The translations under genes were made by a program, and so were the position numbers. Below the pieces are notes generated by a model. It did not search any database. It was given only the letters and a program-made list of their open reading frames with translations, and was not told the DNA's origin. Below are positions 10,152-17,561 of a stretch of 25,847 bases of DNA, one piece after another. The DNA lies in assembly GCA_035633075.1 (NCBI GenBank), contig DASQFQ010000085.1:1-25847 (forward strand), given 5' to 3'. Within the stretch, counting starts at the first letter, position 1; every line of letters begins with the position of its first letter. This DNA is from DASQFQ01 sp035633075 (lineage in GTDB: Bacteria > Actinomycetota > Thermoleophilia > Solirubrobacterales > Solirubrobacteraceae).

Positions 10152-10948
10152 GGTCTGGCGGCCCTCACGAGCGCGAGCTGGCGCGACTGGGCGCGCAGGA
10201 CGCCGTCGGCGCTCCACAGCTCCCCGTCCTCCTCCCAGACCCCGCCGGCGGCCAGGCGGGTGGTGAAGGCGCCGAGCACCCACGGGTGCCCGCCGGCGCC
10301 GGCCTTCAGCGGCGCGCGCCAGTGCACCGTGAGGTCGAGCGTGGGCACGAAGCTGGGCTCGGGCATGCGCAGGAACGCAGAGGGCACCCACGCGTCGCTG
10401 AGCGCGGCGAGCAGCACGGCGTCGAGGCCGCGGGCCTGCGCGGGGCGGATCCAGCCGCCCGTGCGCGCCGGCCCCGTCGCGGCCTCGCCGAAGGCCGGGC
10501 GCATCTCGTAGTTGACCAGGAAGCGCGGGGTGCCGGGGATGCCATGGGGGATCCGCTCGCACTCCTCGGGCGCCGCGACCTCCGGCGGCTCGGTGTCGTT
10601 CCACTCGGGCTGCCCCTCGCGCCAGGCGGCGCAGCACCCGAGCCCGAGCGCGACGGTCGCGCCGTCCTGCTCGAACCGCAGGCTCTGGAAGGTGGTCGAG
10701 CGCCCCTCGCGTTCCACCGCGCAGGCCACGGCGAGCTCCCCGGCCACCGGCGCCCGCAGGAAGTGCAGCGTCAGCGAGCGCGGTTGGCGGTCGGCGCCGG
10801 CGGTCTCGGTCAGCGCCCGCGTCGCCAGCGCCGCGACGAAGCCGCCGTTGGGGCCCTGCTCGACGAACCAGCGCTCGCTGACGGAGGCACGCCAGCGGCC
10901 CGCGGCGACGGGCTCGAGCGCCGTGTCGCGGTCGAATGGGTGCGTCAC
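10148..10948 (-). CDS. TesB-like acyl-CoA thioesterase
   Basis: The 266-residue protein looks like a double-hotdog thioesterase of the TesB/PF13622 type. The first hotdog carries ERWFVEQGPNGGFVAALATRAL and SLTLHFLRAPVAGEL. The second carries a WVPSAFLRMPEPSFVPTLDL stretch and HPWVLGAFTTRLAAGGVWEEDGELW. Such enzymes hydrolyse acyl-CoA esters, but the substrate cannot be read from sequence. The start is GTG 10948, which overlaps the TGA of the MMPL gene (GTGA), and the end overlaps folK in the same way. The three genes MMPL, thioesterase and folK are therefore translationally coupled. Pairing with a lipid exporter suggests a role in lipid or acyl-chain handling, which is inference. Confidence 0.8.
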   Translation of the reverse strand: MTHPFDRDTALEPVAAGRWRASVSERWFVEQGPNGGFVAALATRALTETAGADRQPRSLTLHFLRAPVAGELAVACAVEREGRSTTFQSLRFEQDGATVALGLGCCAAWREGQPEWNDTEPPEVAAPEECERIPHGIPGTPRFLVNYEMRPAFGEAATGPARTGGWIRPAQARGLDAVLLAALSDAWVPSAFLRMPEPSFVPTLDLTVHWRAPLKAGAGGHPWVLGAFTTRLAAGGVWEEDGELWSADGVLRAQSRQLALVRAARP

Positions 10949-13077
10949 GCGGGCGCGCTGCCCTCGCTGAGCCCGATGCGCGCGTGCAGCCGGGCCAGCG
11001 GACGCGGCGCCCACCAGTTGCGGTCCCCGAGCAGCCGCATCAACGAGGGCACGAGCAACGCCCGCACGATGGTGGCATCGATCAGGACCGCAAGCGCGGT
11101 CCCCACCCCGAGCTGCTTGATGAAGATGATCCCCGAGGTCGCGAAGGCACCGATGGCGATCATGAACAGGAGCGCGGCGAAGGTGACGATCCTGCCGGTG
11201 CGCTCGAGGCCGAGGGCGACCGCCTCCTCGTTGGGCGCCCCGCGGTCGTGTGCCTCCTTGATGCGCGTGAGCAGGAACACGCCGTAGTCCGTCGAGAGGC
11301 CGAACGCCACCGCGAAGAGCAGCACGAGTTGGGTCGTCTCGAGCCCGCCCTGGCTCTCGAAGCTCAGAACGCCCTCCAGCAGCCCCTCCTGGAAGCCGAG
11401 CACCAGGAGGCCCGCCGCCGCGGTGAGGGTGAGCAGGTTCATCACGAGCGCCTTGATCGGCAGCACCACGGAGCCTGTCATGAGGAACAGGATGACGATC
11501 GTGGTGGCCGCGAGGATCGCCAGCGCCAGCGGCAGGGAGTCGCGGATCGAGCCATGCTGGTCGACGAACCCGGCCGTCTGGCCGCCGACACGCACCGGGA
11601 ACGGCGCGTCCACCGCACGCACGTCCTCGACCAGTCGCCTTGCCTCTGGGCTGAACGTGGTCCCGCGCGCGGCGAGGTCGATGCGCCAGAGCCCGTCGGC
11701 GGGCTGCGCCAGCGGGGGCACGGCGACCCCGTCGAGGGCGCCGAGCTCACGGGCGTAGGCCTCGACCGCGACCCGCTCGGAGCGCGGGGCGCGGGCCGCG
11801 ACGAAGACCGGCGACGTGCGGTTGGGCGGGAATTCGGCGCGCAGCGCGTCATCGACGATCCGTCCTGACTTGTCCTCGGGCAGCAGCCGCGCGTCGACGC
11901 CGATGAAGTCGACTCCCGCTGCCGGGCTGCCGAGCGCGATCATGACCGCCGTCGCGGCCGTGGCGATCGGCAGCGGCCGGCGCATCACGGTGCGCGACAG
12001 GCGGTACCAGAAGCCGCGACGCTCGGCGGAGGCCTCGCGGTGGGCGGCCGTCCGCCAGCGGCGATGGCTGAGCGCGTTGACGCGGTGCCCGAGCGCGCCC
12101 AGCAGCGCGACGAGCAGCGTGAGCGAGACGACGGCCGCAAACAGGGCGCACAGCGCGCCGCCGACCCCCATGGAGTACAGGAAGCGCTGCGGGAAGACCA
12201 CGAGGGCGGCCAGTGCGGCGGCCACGGTCACCGAGGAGAACAGGACGGTGCGTCCGGCCGTGTTGACCGTCGCCCGCAGGGCATCGCGCACGTCGAGCCC
12301 GCGCTTGAGCTCCTCGCGGTAGCGCGAGACCATGAACAGCGAGTAATCGATCGCGAGCCCCAGCCCGAGGCCGTTGATGAGGTTGAGCGCATAGATCGAC
12401 ATCGGCTCGACCTCGTTGACGAGCCGCATGGCGAGGAAGGAGAGGAGGATCGTGGCCGCCCCCACCGCCAGCGGCAACAGGGCCGCCACGACGCCGCGGA
12501 ACGCGAACAGCGAGAGCAGGAAGAGGAGTGGGAAGGCGATCAGCTCCGCCCGCGCGATGTCCTCGGACACCTGCTCGCCGACCTGGGGCCCGGCCACCGA
12601 GCCGCCTCCCAGCAGGACGCCCGGCTCGCGCTCGAGGCGCGACTCGATCCGCTCCACGGTCGCCTCGTCGTCGGGGATGTCGTCGCGGAAGGTGGCGACC
12701 AGGTAGGAGGACCGCCCGTCGCGCGAGACGAGCGCGCGCTCGCCGCCCGGCTCGTAGCGGAGAACCTGGGCCACATCGCGGTCACGCATGGCGGCGGCCA
12801 CCCGGTCGAGCTTGGCCTGGGCGCCCGGCGTGTCGGCGCCAGCTCCCAGGCGCACGAGCGCGATGACGTCGGGGGAGGCGCTCGCCCCGGTGGCGCGCGC
12901 GATCTGCGCGGAGGCGACGACGCTCTCCGACGCCGGATCGTCGAAGTCCTCGGTGCCCGTCTCGAGCAGCCCGAAGGCCGGCCCGCCGAAGGCTCCGGCG
13001 AGCGTCACGACCGGCACGGCGAGCCAGAGCGCGACCCGGCGGCGGCGGTCCAGGAAGCTGGCGAGCGAGTTGAGCAT
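10945..13077 (-). CDS. MMPL/RND-family transporter
   Basis: The 710-residue integral membrane protein belongs to the MMPL branch of RND transporters, which export lipids or hydrophobic compounds in actinobacteria using the proton gradient. It has the two-fold repeat expected: a first helix at about 15-35, a large extracytoplasmic loop, a helix bundle, then the same again. Proton-relay segments with Asp-Tyr occur in both halves (GLAIDYSLFMVSRYREE and FGLSTDYGVFLLTRIKE). The start is ATG 13077 with AAAGGAG seven to eight bases upstream. It follows a TetR gene on the same strand, and the gap holds an inverted repeat that is a likely operator. The cargo is unknown. It ends in a GTGA overlap with the thioesterase. 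Confidence 0.93.
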   Translation of the reverse strand: MLNSLASFLDRRRRVALWLAVPVVTLAGAFGGPAFGLLETGTEDFDDPASESVVASAQIARATGASASPDVIALVRLGAGADTPGAQAKLDRVAAAMRDRDVAQVLRYEPGGERALVSRDGRSSYLVATFRDDIPDDEATVERIESRLEREPGVLLGGGSVAGPQVGEQVSEDIARAELIAFPLLFLLSLFAFRGVVAALLPLAVGAATILLSFLAMRLVNEVEPMSIYALNLINGLGLGLAIDYSLFMVSRYREELKRGLDVRDALRATVNTAGRTVLFSSVTVAAALAALVVFPQRFLYSMGVGGALCALFAAVVSLTLLVALLGALGHRVNALSHRRWRTAAHREASAERRGFWYRLSRTVMRRPLPIATAATAVMIALGSPAAGVDFIGVDARLLPEDKSGRIVDDALRAEFPPNRTSPVFVAARAPRSERVAVEAYARELGALDGVAVPPLAQPADGLWRIDLAARGTTFSPEARRLVEDVRAVDAPFPVRVGGQTAGFVDQHGSIRDSLPLALAILAATTIVILFLMTGSVVLPIKALVMNLLTLTAAAGLLVLGFQEGLLEGVLSFESQGGLETTQLVLLFAVAFGLSTDYGVFLLTRIKEAHDRGAPNEEAVALGLERTGRIVTFAALLFMIAIGAFATSGIIFIKQLGVGTALAVLIDATIVRALLVPSLMRLLGDRNWWAPRPLARLHARIGLSEGSAPA

Positions 13078-13134
13078 GGCGGTCTCCTTTCAACCCCGGC
13101 CGGAGGCCCGGCCGGACTCTGGCGCGATCGGCCC

Positions 13135-13161
13135 AAGTGAGTTGTGATCAATCACTTACTT
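13135..13161. promoter_or_regulatory. candidate TetR operator upstream of the MMPL gene
   Basis: An AT-rich inverted repeat lies in the gap between tetR and the MMPL gene. AAGTGA (13135-13140) pairs with TCACTT (13152-13157), and the right half continues as CTTACTT (13155-13161). The same CTTACTT half-site with a facing AAGTTAG occurs just upstream of tetR at 13798-13817. Two related repeats flanking a TetR gene are the usual sign of autoregulation and control of the adjacent exporter. Confidence 0.55.
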
Positions 13162-13190
13162 GTTCCGGCGAAAAAACACGACGGCCGAAA

Positions 13191-13787
13191 TCAGGTCTGC
13201 GCGGCCCTGCCGACGGCGGCGAGGATCAGCGGCTCGGGGTCGCTCCAGCGTGCGGCCCACTCGTCCTCGCCGGCGACCGCGGCGAGGTCGAGCGAGGCGA
13301 TCACGTTGAGCAGCATCCCGTGGGAGAAGAACTGCCACAGCTCGGCGGGGGCGGCCGAGGAAAGCCGCCCGACCTCGTGGACGAGGTCGCGGTAGCGGGC
13401 TCGGACGTAGGCGCGGATGTCGGGGTCGGCGCACGCCGCGTAGCTCTGCATCTGGAACAGCAGCGACGTCCGGTCGGCGAGCAGGTCGATGTAGGCATTC
13501 CCCATGGCCTTCATCCGCTCGTCCCGCGGGACGCCCCGGGCCGCCTGGCGGAACGTCTCGACGATCCGGTCCATGACGCGCGCGCAGCACGCCAGAAAGA
13601 AGTCCCGCTTGGTCCCGAACAGCCGGAACAGGTAGGGCTGGGAGAGCCCCGCCTCGCGCGCGATCTGCTCAGTCGAGGTGGCGTGATAGCCGGTCACCGC
13701 GAAGTGCTGGATGGCGATGTTGACGAGCTCCTCGCGACGCTGGTCGGCGGACCTGCGAGCGGTGGGCCGAGAGGGTGCGGCAGCCAT
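13191..13787 (-). CDS. TetR/AcrR-family transcriptional regulator
   Basis: The 198-residue protein has a TetR N-terminal helix-turn-helix (about residues 16-62). It contains IAIQHFAVTGYHATSTEQIA and the recognition region REAGLSQPYLFRLFGTKRDFF. An all-helical ligand-binding C-terminal domain follows, with a Trp- and Met-containing pocket region (ELWQFFSHGMLLNV). ATG 13787 is preferred over an in-frame TTG at 13799, which would lie inside the upstream inverted repeat. It probably represses the downstream MMPL-thioesterase genes and itself, judging from related inverted repeats on both sides. The inducer is unknown. It starts 24 bp after the EamA stop on the same strand. Confidence 0.9.
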   Translation of the reverse strand: MAAAPSRPTARRSADQRREELVNIAIQHFAVTGYHATSTEQIAREAGLSQPYLFRLFGTKRDFFLACCARVMDRIVETFRQAARGVPRDERMKAMGNAYIDLLADRTSLLFQMQSYAACADPDIRAYVRARYRDLVHEVGRLSSAAPAELWQFFSHGMLLNVIASLDLAAVAGEDEWAARWSDPEPLILAAVGRAAQT

Positions 13788-13797
13788 GCGCCGACTC

Positions 13798-13817
13798 AAG
13801 TTAGTGACTGCTTACTT
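13798..13817. promoter_or_regulatory. candidate TetR operator upstream of tetR
   Basis: AAGTTAG (13798-13804) faces CTTACTT (13811-13817) across six bases, with six of seven positions symmetrical. The repeat ends 10 bp before the tetR ATG and overlaps the stop codon of the EamA gene. It shares the CTTACTT half-site with the repeat in front of the MMPL gene. Confidence 0.5.
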
Positions 13818-14696
13818 TGTTGTCAAGGGGGTGGCCTCGGGCCGCCGCCGTCCCAGCCGAGGAGCGTTGAGCGTCGCCGCACACACCCCCCCGAGCACCA
13901 CCCCGACGCCCGCGAGCTGGAGCGCGGACGGAGCCTCGGACAGGATCACGACCGCGAGCAGGACCGCGCCGACCGGCTGCAGGAGCAGCAGGACCGAGGT
14001 CACCGCGGCCGGCAGGCGGGGCAGGGACACCGAGATCAGCAGCCAGCCGATGACCTGCGAGGTCAGGGCGAGCAGGGCGAGCCAGGCGTGCGCGGGCCAG
14101 CTCGGCACCAGGTCCAGGTCGCCCACCACCACGCCCGACAACGCGGACACCACCGCGCCCACGGCCGTGACGTCGAGCAGCGGGCCCGCCGGGCGCCGCA
14201 CGTCGCGATTGACATGGCGCAGGACGAGGATGAAGCCGGAATAGGCGATTGTCGTGAGAACGCCGAACACGGTGCCCAGCGCGGGGTTGGCGCCGTAGCC
14301 GCCGGACTCGAGCACGCCGGAGATCATCACCGCGCCGGTGAACACCACCGGGACGGCGGCGAGGACCCGCCGCTCGGGTCGCTCGCCGAGGACCGCCCAC
14401 GCGGCGAAGGCGACGAGCAGCACCTGCATGTTGCCGAGCACCGTCGCAAGGCCGGCCCCAACGTTGACGATCGAGTGGTGCCAGAACACGAGGTCGGCCG
14501 CGAACAGCACGCCGGCGCCGACGCCGACCCAGCGGTCGCGCACCGGCCGCGGCCCGTAGCGGCGCGTCTCCCACGCGGCCAGCACAACCAGGAAGGGGAC
14601 GGCGTAGGCGCAGCGGAACACCGCCGCCGTGCTCGGGCTGGCCTCCGAAAGCCGCACGAGGAGAGCCGAGCACGTGATGGCGAGGGCGCCGCCCAC
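13812..14696 (-). CDS. EamA/DMT-family transporter
   Basis: This is a drug/metabolite-transporter-superfamily membrane protein with about ten helices arranged as two EamA repeats. Repeat one begins ALAITCSALLVRLSEASP and contains VFRCAYAVPFLVVLAAW. Repeat two begins near GTVFGVLTTIAYSGFILVLR and ends LLLQPVGAVLLAVVILSEAP followed by a last helix. The substrate cannot be predicted. The start is uncertain. I give GTG 14696, the only standard start codon just before helix 1 (294 residues). An in-frame CTG at 14744 overlaps the folB TGA as CTGA and sits close behind a GGGAGGAG tract, so a longer, coupled CTG start is possible. It ends in the putative operator upstream of tetR. Confidence 0.85.
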   Translation of the reverse strand: MGGALAITCSALLVRLSEASPSTAAVFRCAYAVPFLVVLAAWETRRYGPRPVRDRWVGVGAGVLFAADLVFWHHSIVNVGAGLATVLGNMQVLLVAFAAWAVLGERPERRVLAAVPVVFTGAVMISGVLESGGYGANPALGTVFGVLTTIAYSGFILVLRHVNRDVRRPAGPLLDVTAVGAVVSALSGVVVGDLDLVPSWPAHAWLALLALTSQVIGWLLISVSLPRLPAAVTSVLLLLQPVGAVLLAVVILSEAPSALQLAGVGVVLGGVCAATLNAPRLGRRRPEATPLTTK

Positions 14697-14740
14697 GCCG
14701 GCGAGCGCCGGCCGGCGGCCCCACCAGGGGCCGTCCTGCG

Positions 14741-15181
14741 TCAGTGCTCCTCCCGCCAGACCTCGACGGAAATCTCCTCGAGAGGCAGCGGGATCGGCGG
14801 CTCGGGCTTGGAGGCCTTCACCGTGACGCTCTCGGCGCCGAACTGCGATGCGAGCCGATCGGCGATCACCGCGCACAGCCGCTCGAGGGTCTTGTAGGAC
14901 CGCTGCTGTGCGATCAGCGCGATGACCTGGCAGACCTCGCCATAGTCGACGGTGTCCTCGACCCGGTCGGTTACGAGCGCGTCGGGCTCGCCGACGTCGA
15001 AGCGCACGTCGAGCACAAGCCGCTGGCCGACCTCGCGCTCGGCCGCGGTGACGCCGTGGTGGGTGAAGAGGGAGAGGCCGACGATCTCGATCGTGACGCC
15101 GACCTCGGGACCTTCGCGGTCGTCGTCGTCGTCCTCGGCCAGGTCGTCGTCGTCGTAGTCCTCGGGGTCGTCAGCGGCCAT
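14741..15181 (-). CDS. folB: dihydroneopterin aldolase with acidic N-terminal extension
   Basis: FolB cleaves dihydroneopterin to 6-hydroxymethyl-dihydropterin and glycolaldehyde in folate synthesis. The catalytic domain starts near residue 29 and contains LSLFTHHGVTAAEREVGQRL, DTVDYGEVCQVI and the active-site Lys segment VTVKASKPEPPIP. In total it has 146 residues from ATG 15181. The first 28 residues are strikingly acidic, with Asp runs (DDDD, DDDDD) encoded by GTC/GAC triplet repeats; normal FolB lacks this. No alternative start codon sits directly before the folded domain. Its first 11 bases overlap the end of folP, so the two are coupled. Confidence 0.94.
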   Translation of the reverse strand: MAADDPEDYDDDDLAEDDDDDREGPEVGVTIEIVGLSLFTHHGVTAAEREVGQRLVLDVRFDVGEPDALVTDRVEDTVDYGEVCQVIALIAQQRSYKTLERLCAVIADRLASQFGAESVTVKASKPEPPIPLPLEEISVEVWREEH

Positions 15182-15971
15182 CCGCCGCCAACGTAGCAGC
15201 CGCCACCGCAAGGGCATCGCGGGTCTCGGGGACGTCGTGGACACGGAAGACCAAGGCCCCCCGCTCGAGGGCTAGGACGTTGACGGCGGCGGTCGCGACC
15301 GCGCGGTCGCGAGTCTCCCGGCCGGTGATCCGGCCGAGGAACGACTTGCGCGACGCGCCGACGACGATCGGCCGGCCGAGGGCCACGAGCTCGTCGAGCC
15401 GGCGCAGCAACTCGAGGTTGTGCTCGAGCGTCTTTCCGAAGCCGATGCCGGGGTCGAGCATGACCCGATCCTCGGCCACGCCCTCGGCGACCGCGAAGGC
15501 CAGCCGCTCCTCCAGGAAGGCCTTCACGTCTGAGACGACGTCGGCGTAGCGCGGGTCGTCCTGCATCGTGCGCGGCGTGCCGAGCATGTGCATCAGGCAG
15601 CACTCCGAGCCGCGCGCCGCGACGACCGCCGCCAGCTCGGGCTCACCTCGGAACGCCGTGACGTCGTTGACGATCGATGCGCCGGCGTCGAGCGCCGCCC
15701 GCGCCACCGCCACCTTCGAGGTATCGACGGAGAGCTGCGCGCCCGTGGCCCTCAGCCCCTCGATCACCCCGATCACCCTCCGGAGCTCCTCGGCGGCGGG
15801 GACCGGCTCGGCTCCCGGCCGCGTGGACTCCCCTCCCACGTCGAGGATCGCGGCCCCCTCGGCGGCGAGCCTGGTGCCGTGCTCGACCGCGGCGTCGCGA
15901 TCGAGGAACATCCCCCCGTCGGAGAAGGAGTCGGGCGTGACGTTGACCACGCCCATGATCCGGTAGCCCAC
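15171..15971 (-). CDS. folP: dihydropteroate synthase
   Basis: FolP condenses p-aminobenzoate with 6-hydroxymethyl-dihydropterin pyrophosphate and is the target of sulfonamides. The 266-residue TIM barrel has the expected motifs: GVVNVTPDSFSDGG (7-20), DVGGESTRPGAEP (44-56), SVDTSK, IVNDVTAF, DPGIGFGKTLEHN and the C-terminal GASRKSFLG. The start is taken as GTG 15971; an internal ATG five codons later is an alternative. It is the first gene of a minus-strand run through folB, EamA, tetR, MMPL and thioesterase to folK. The plus-strand DsrE gene diverges from it across 162 bp. Confidence 0.96.
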   Translation of the reverse strand: MGYRIMGVVNVTPDSFSDGGMFLDRDAAVEHGTRLAAEGAAILDVGGESTRPGAEPVPAAEELRRVIGVIEGLRATGAQLSVDTSKVAVARAALDAGASIVNDVTAFRGEPELAAVVAARGSECCLMHMLGTPRTMQDDPRYADVVSDVKAFLEERLAFAVAEGVAEDRVMLDPGIGFGKTLEHNLELLRRLDELVALGRPIVVGASRKSFLGRITGRETRDRAVATAAVNVLALERGALVFRVHDVPETRDALAVAAATLAADGR

Positions 15972-16077
15972 CGGGGCGACGCTAGCGCACGCCGAACGGC
16001 GCTCCGCTCAGCCGACCCAGGCTTTCAGGGAAGGGGGCGCGCTCAGCCACCAGCCGCGCTCCGGCGATCGTCTCGAC

Positions 16078-16101
16078 GCGCTAGCGCCAGCATCTGAGAT
16101 G
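16078..16101. promoter_or_regulatory. two short palindromes in the folP / DsrE divergent gap
   Basis: GCGCTAGCGC (16078-16087) is a perfect 10-bp palindrome. Three bases later CATCTGAGATG (16091-16101) is a perfect 11-bp palindrome with a central G. Both lie in the 162-bp divergent region between folP and the DsrE-family gene. They may bind a regulator of either gene, but chance cannot be excluded for motifs this short. Confidence 0.25.
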
Positions 16102-16133
16102 GTTTGCGCAGTCGCGACCGCTGGGAGGAATGG

Positions 16134-16496
16134 ATGAAGATCACGTACTTCGTGAGTGCCGGGACGGCTGACGCGACCCGAGCCTCGATTCCTCTCCACC
16201 TGGCGGCCAACGGATCGGTCGAGGTCGGGCAGGAGACATCGATCGTGCTGGGCGGCGATGCGGCCGAGATCCTCCTGGGGGACAACGCCGACCGCATGGA
16301 GGGCGTTGGTGTGCCACCGGCGCGGGAGCTTCTCGCCAAGCTGCGAGACCACGAGGTTCCGGTCTTCGTCTGAAAGGGGTGCGCAGTCGCCCGTGGGGCG
16401 ACCGACGACGACCTCGAGAAGGTCAACGGCAGCTGGGTGACTCCCCCGGACGTGGCGAGGCTCTTCGCCGAGAGCGATCGTGTCGTGACCTTCTGA
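16134..16496 (+). CDS. DsrE-family protein, probable selenoprotein (in-frame TGA 16371-16373)
   Basis: The frame from ATG 16134, with GGGAGGAA just upstream, encodes a DsrE/DsrF-like sulfur-relay fold. It begins MKITYFVSAG, then ASIPLHLAANGSV, VLGGDAAEILL and GVGVPPARELLAKLRDHEVPVFV. At residue 80 it meets TGA. The same frame continues without any shift through KGCAVARGATDDDLEKVNGS and ends VTPPDVARLFAESDRVVTF before TGA 16494-16496. This gives 120 residues, the normal family length. In relatives the interrupted position is normally a Cys followed by xxC; here it would be Sec-Lys-Gly-Cys (U80, C83). A SECIS-like hairpin follows the TGA. DsrE proteins act in sulfur or redox transfer; the partner is unknown. 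If TGA were a stop, a 79-residue protein lacking the redox site would result. Confidence 0.75.
16374..16403 (+). promoter_or_regulatory. SECIS-like hairpin directly after the in-frame TGA
   Basis: GTCGCCC (16386-16392) pairs perfectly with GGGCGAC (16396-16402), closing a loop G-U-G at 16393-16395. Nineteen bases separate the UGA from the loop. Known bacterial SECIS elements place the loop about 16-37 bases after UGA and have a G among the first loop bases; both hold here. The hairpin lies inside coding sequence, as bacterial SECIS elements do. Confidence 0.65.
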
Positions 16497-16736
16497 GCTG
16501 AGTCGAGAGCACGCGCTCGGGCCGCAGCGTCCAGTCGTCCCGCATGTCGGCATCCGCACCTTCCCACCTCGCCACACGCGCATACATCAGCAAGCCCCCT
16601 TTCGTTCGACGAGCCGACTACGCTGAGCGCCCACCGGGGTCCAGAGCGAGGTTGCGCTGCGGGCGCGCGTCGTCGGCTGGACTCGGCGCCGAGGCGACGG
16701 TACGGTCGGGCGTGTCAATCAGGAAAGGGGGGCGCC

Positions 16737-17561
16737 TTGTCGTCCACGGTGTCGGATTCCGAGCTGAAGGCGCGTCATCGCAAGATGTGGGCAACTGGCG
16801 ACTATCCGTCGATGGTCGAGACGTTCCTTCTGCCGTTGGGGCCCCGGCTCGTCGAAGCGTGCGGTATCGGCCGCGGGATGCGCGTCCTCGATGTCGCCGC
16901 CGGTACCGGAAACGCCTCGATTCCCGCGGCGCAGCGCGGCGCGAGCGTCACGGCCAGCGACCTGACGCCCGAGTTGCTTGAGGCGGGGCGTCGCCGCGCG
17001 GAGGCCGAAGGGGTCGAGCTCGAATGGGTCGAAGGCGACGCCGAGCGCCTGCCGTTCGACGACGAGTCGTTCGACGTCGTCATGTCATCGATCGGCGCGA
17101 TGTTCGCGCCCCACCACCGGGACGTCGCCGACGAGCTGGTCCGCGTGTGCCGTCCGGGCGGCACGATCGGGCTACTGAGCTGGACCCCCGAAGGCATGAT
17201 CGGCGCGCTCTTCCGGACCATGGGGCCGTTTGCCCCGGCGCCCCCGCCCGGCGCGCAGCCGCCGCCGCTGTGGGGCAGCGAGGAGCACGTGAGCGAGTTG
17301 TTCGGCGACCGCGTCGAGTTGGGCACGCTGGAGCGTGAGCTACTGGAGATCACGGCCTTCGACCGTCCGCGCGACTACGGCGAGCACTTCAAGGAGCGGT
17401 ACGGCCCGACCATCGCCGCTCGGGCGAACGCGGTGCGGACCGAGCGCGAGGCCGAGTTCGACGCGGCGCTGAACCAATTCTGCGACGACTGGAACCGCGG
17501 CACGCCCGACCGCGCACGCTTCGAGAAGGAGTACCTGCTCGCGGTGGGCACACGGACCTGA
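16737..17561 (+). CDS. class I SAM-dependent methyltransferase (UbiE/Methyltransf_11 type)
   Basis: The 274-residue protein has a Rossmann methyltransferase core. Motif I is RVLDVAAGTGNASIPAA (about residues 49-65). An acidic ribose-binding residue follows in TASDLTPELLEAGRRRAEAEG, then GDAERLPFDDESFDVVMS and VCRPGGTIGLLSW. The C-terminal helical part (about 185-274) probably recognises the acceptor, which cannot be named from sequence. The start is TTG 16737 behind a purine-rich AGGAAAGGGG tract; GTG 16749 is an alternative. Along with the DsrE gene it is a plus-strand insertion between ftsH and folP and converges on ftsH, leaving 139 bp between the two stops. Confidence 0.88.
   Translation: MSSTVSDSELKARHRKMWATGDYPSMVETFLLPLGPRLVEACGIGRGMRVLDVAAGTGNASIPAAQRGASVTASDLTPELLEAGRRRAEAEGVELEWVEGDAERLPFDDESFDVVMSSIGAMFAPHHRDVADELVRVCRPGGTIGLLSWTPEGMIGALFRTMGPFAPAPPPGAQPPPLWGSEEHVSELFGDRVELGTLERELLEITAFDRPRDYGEHFKERYGPTIAARANAVRTEREAEFDAALNQFCDDWNRGTPDRARFEKEYLLAVGTRT

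Noticed and set aside
13160..13190. A T6 run on the minus strand behind tetR could be a terminator.
   Set aside because: No stable stem precedes it, and the position also fits an AT-rich promoter for the MMPL gene.
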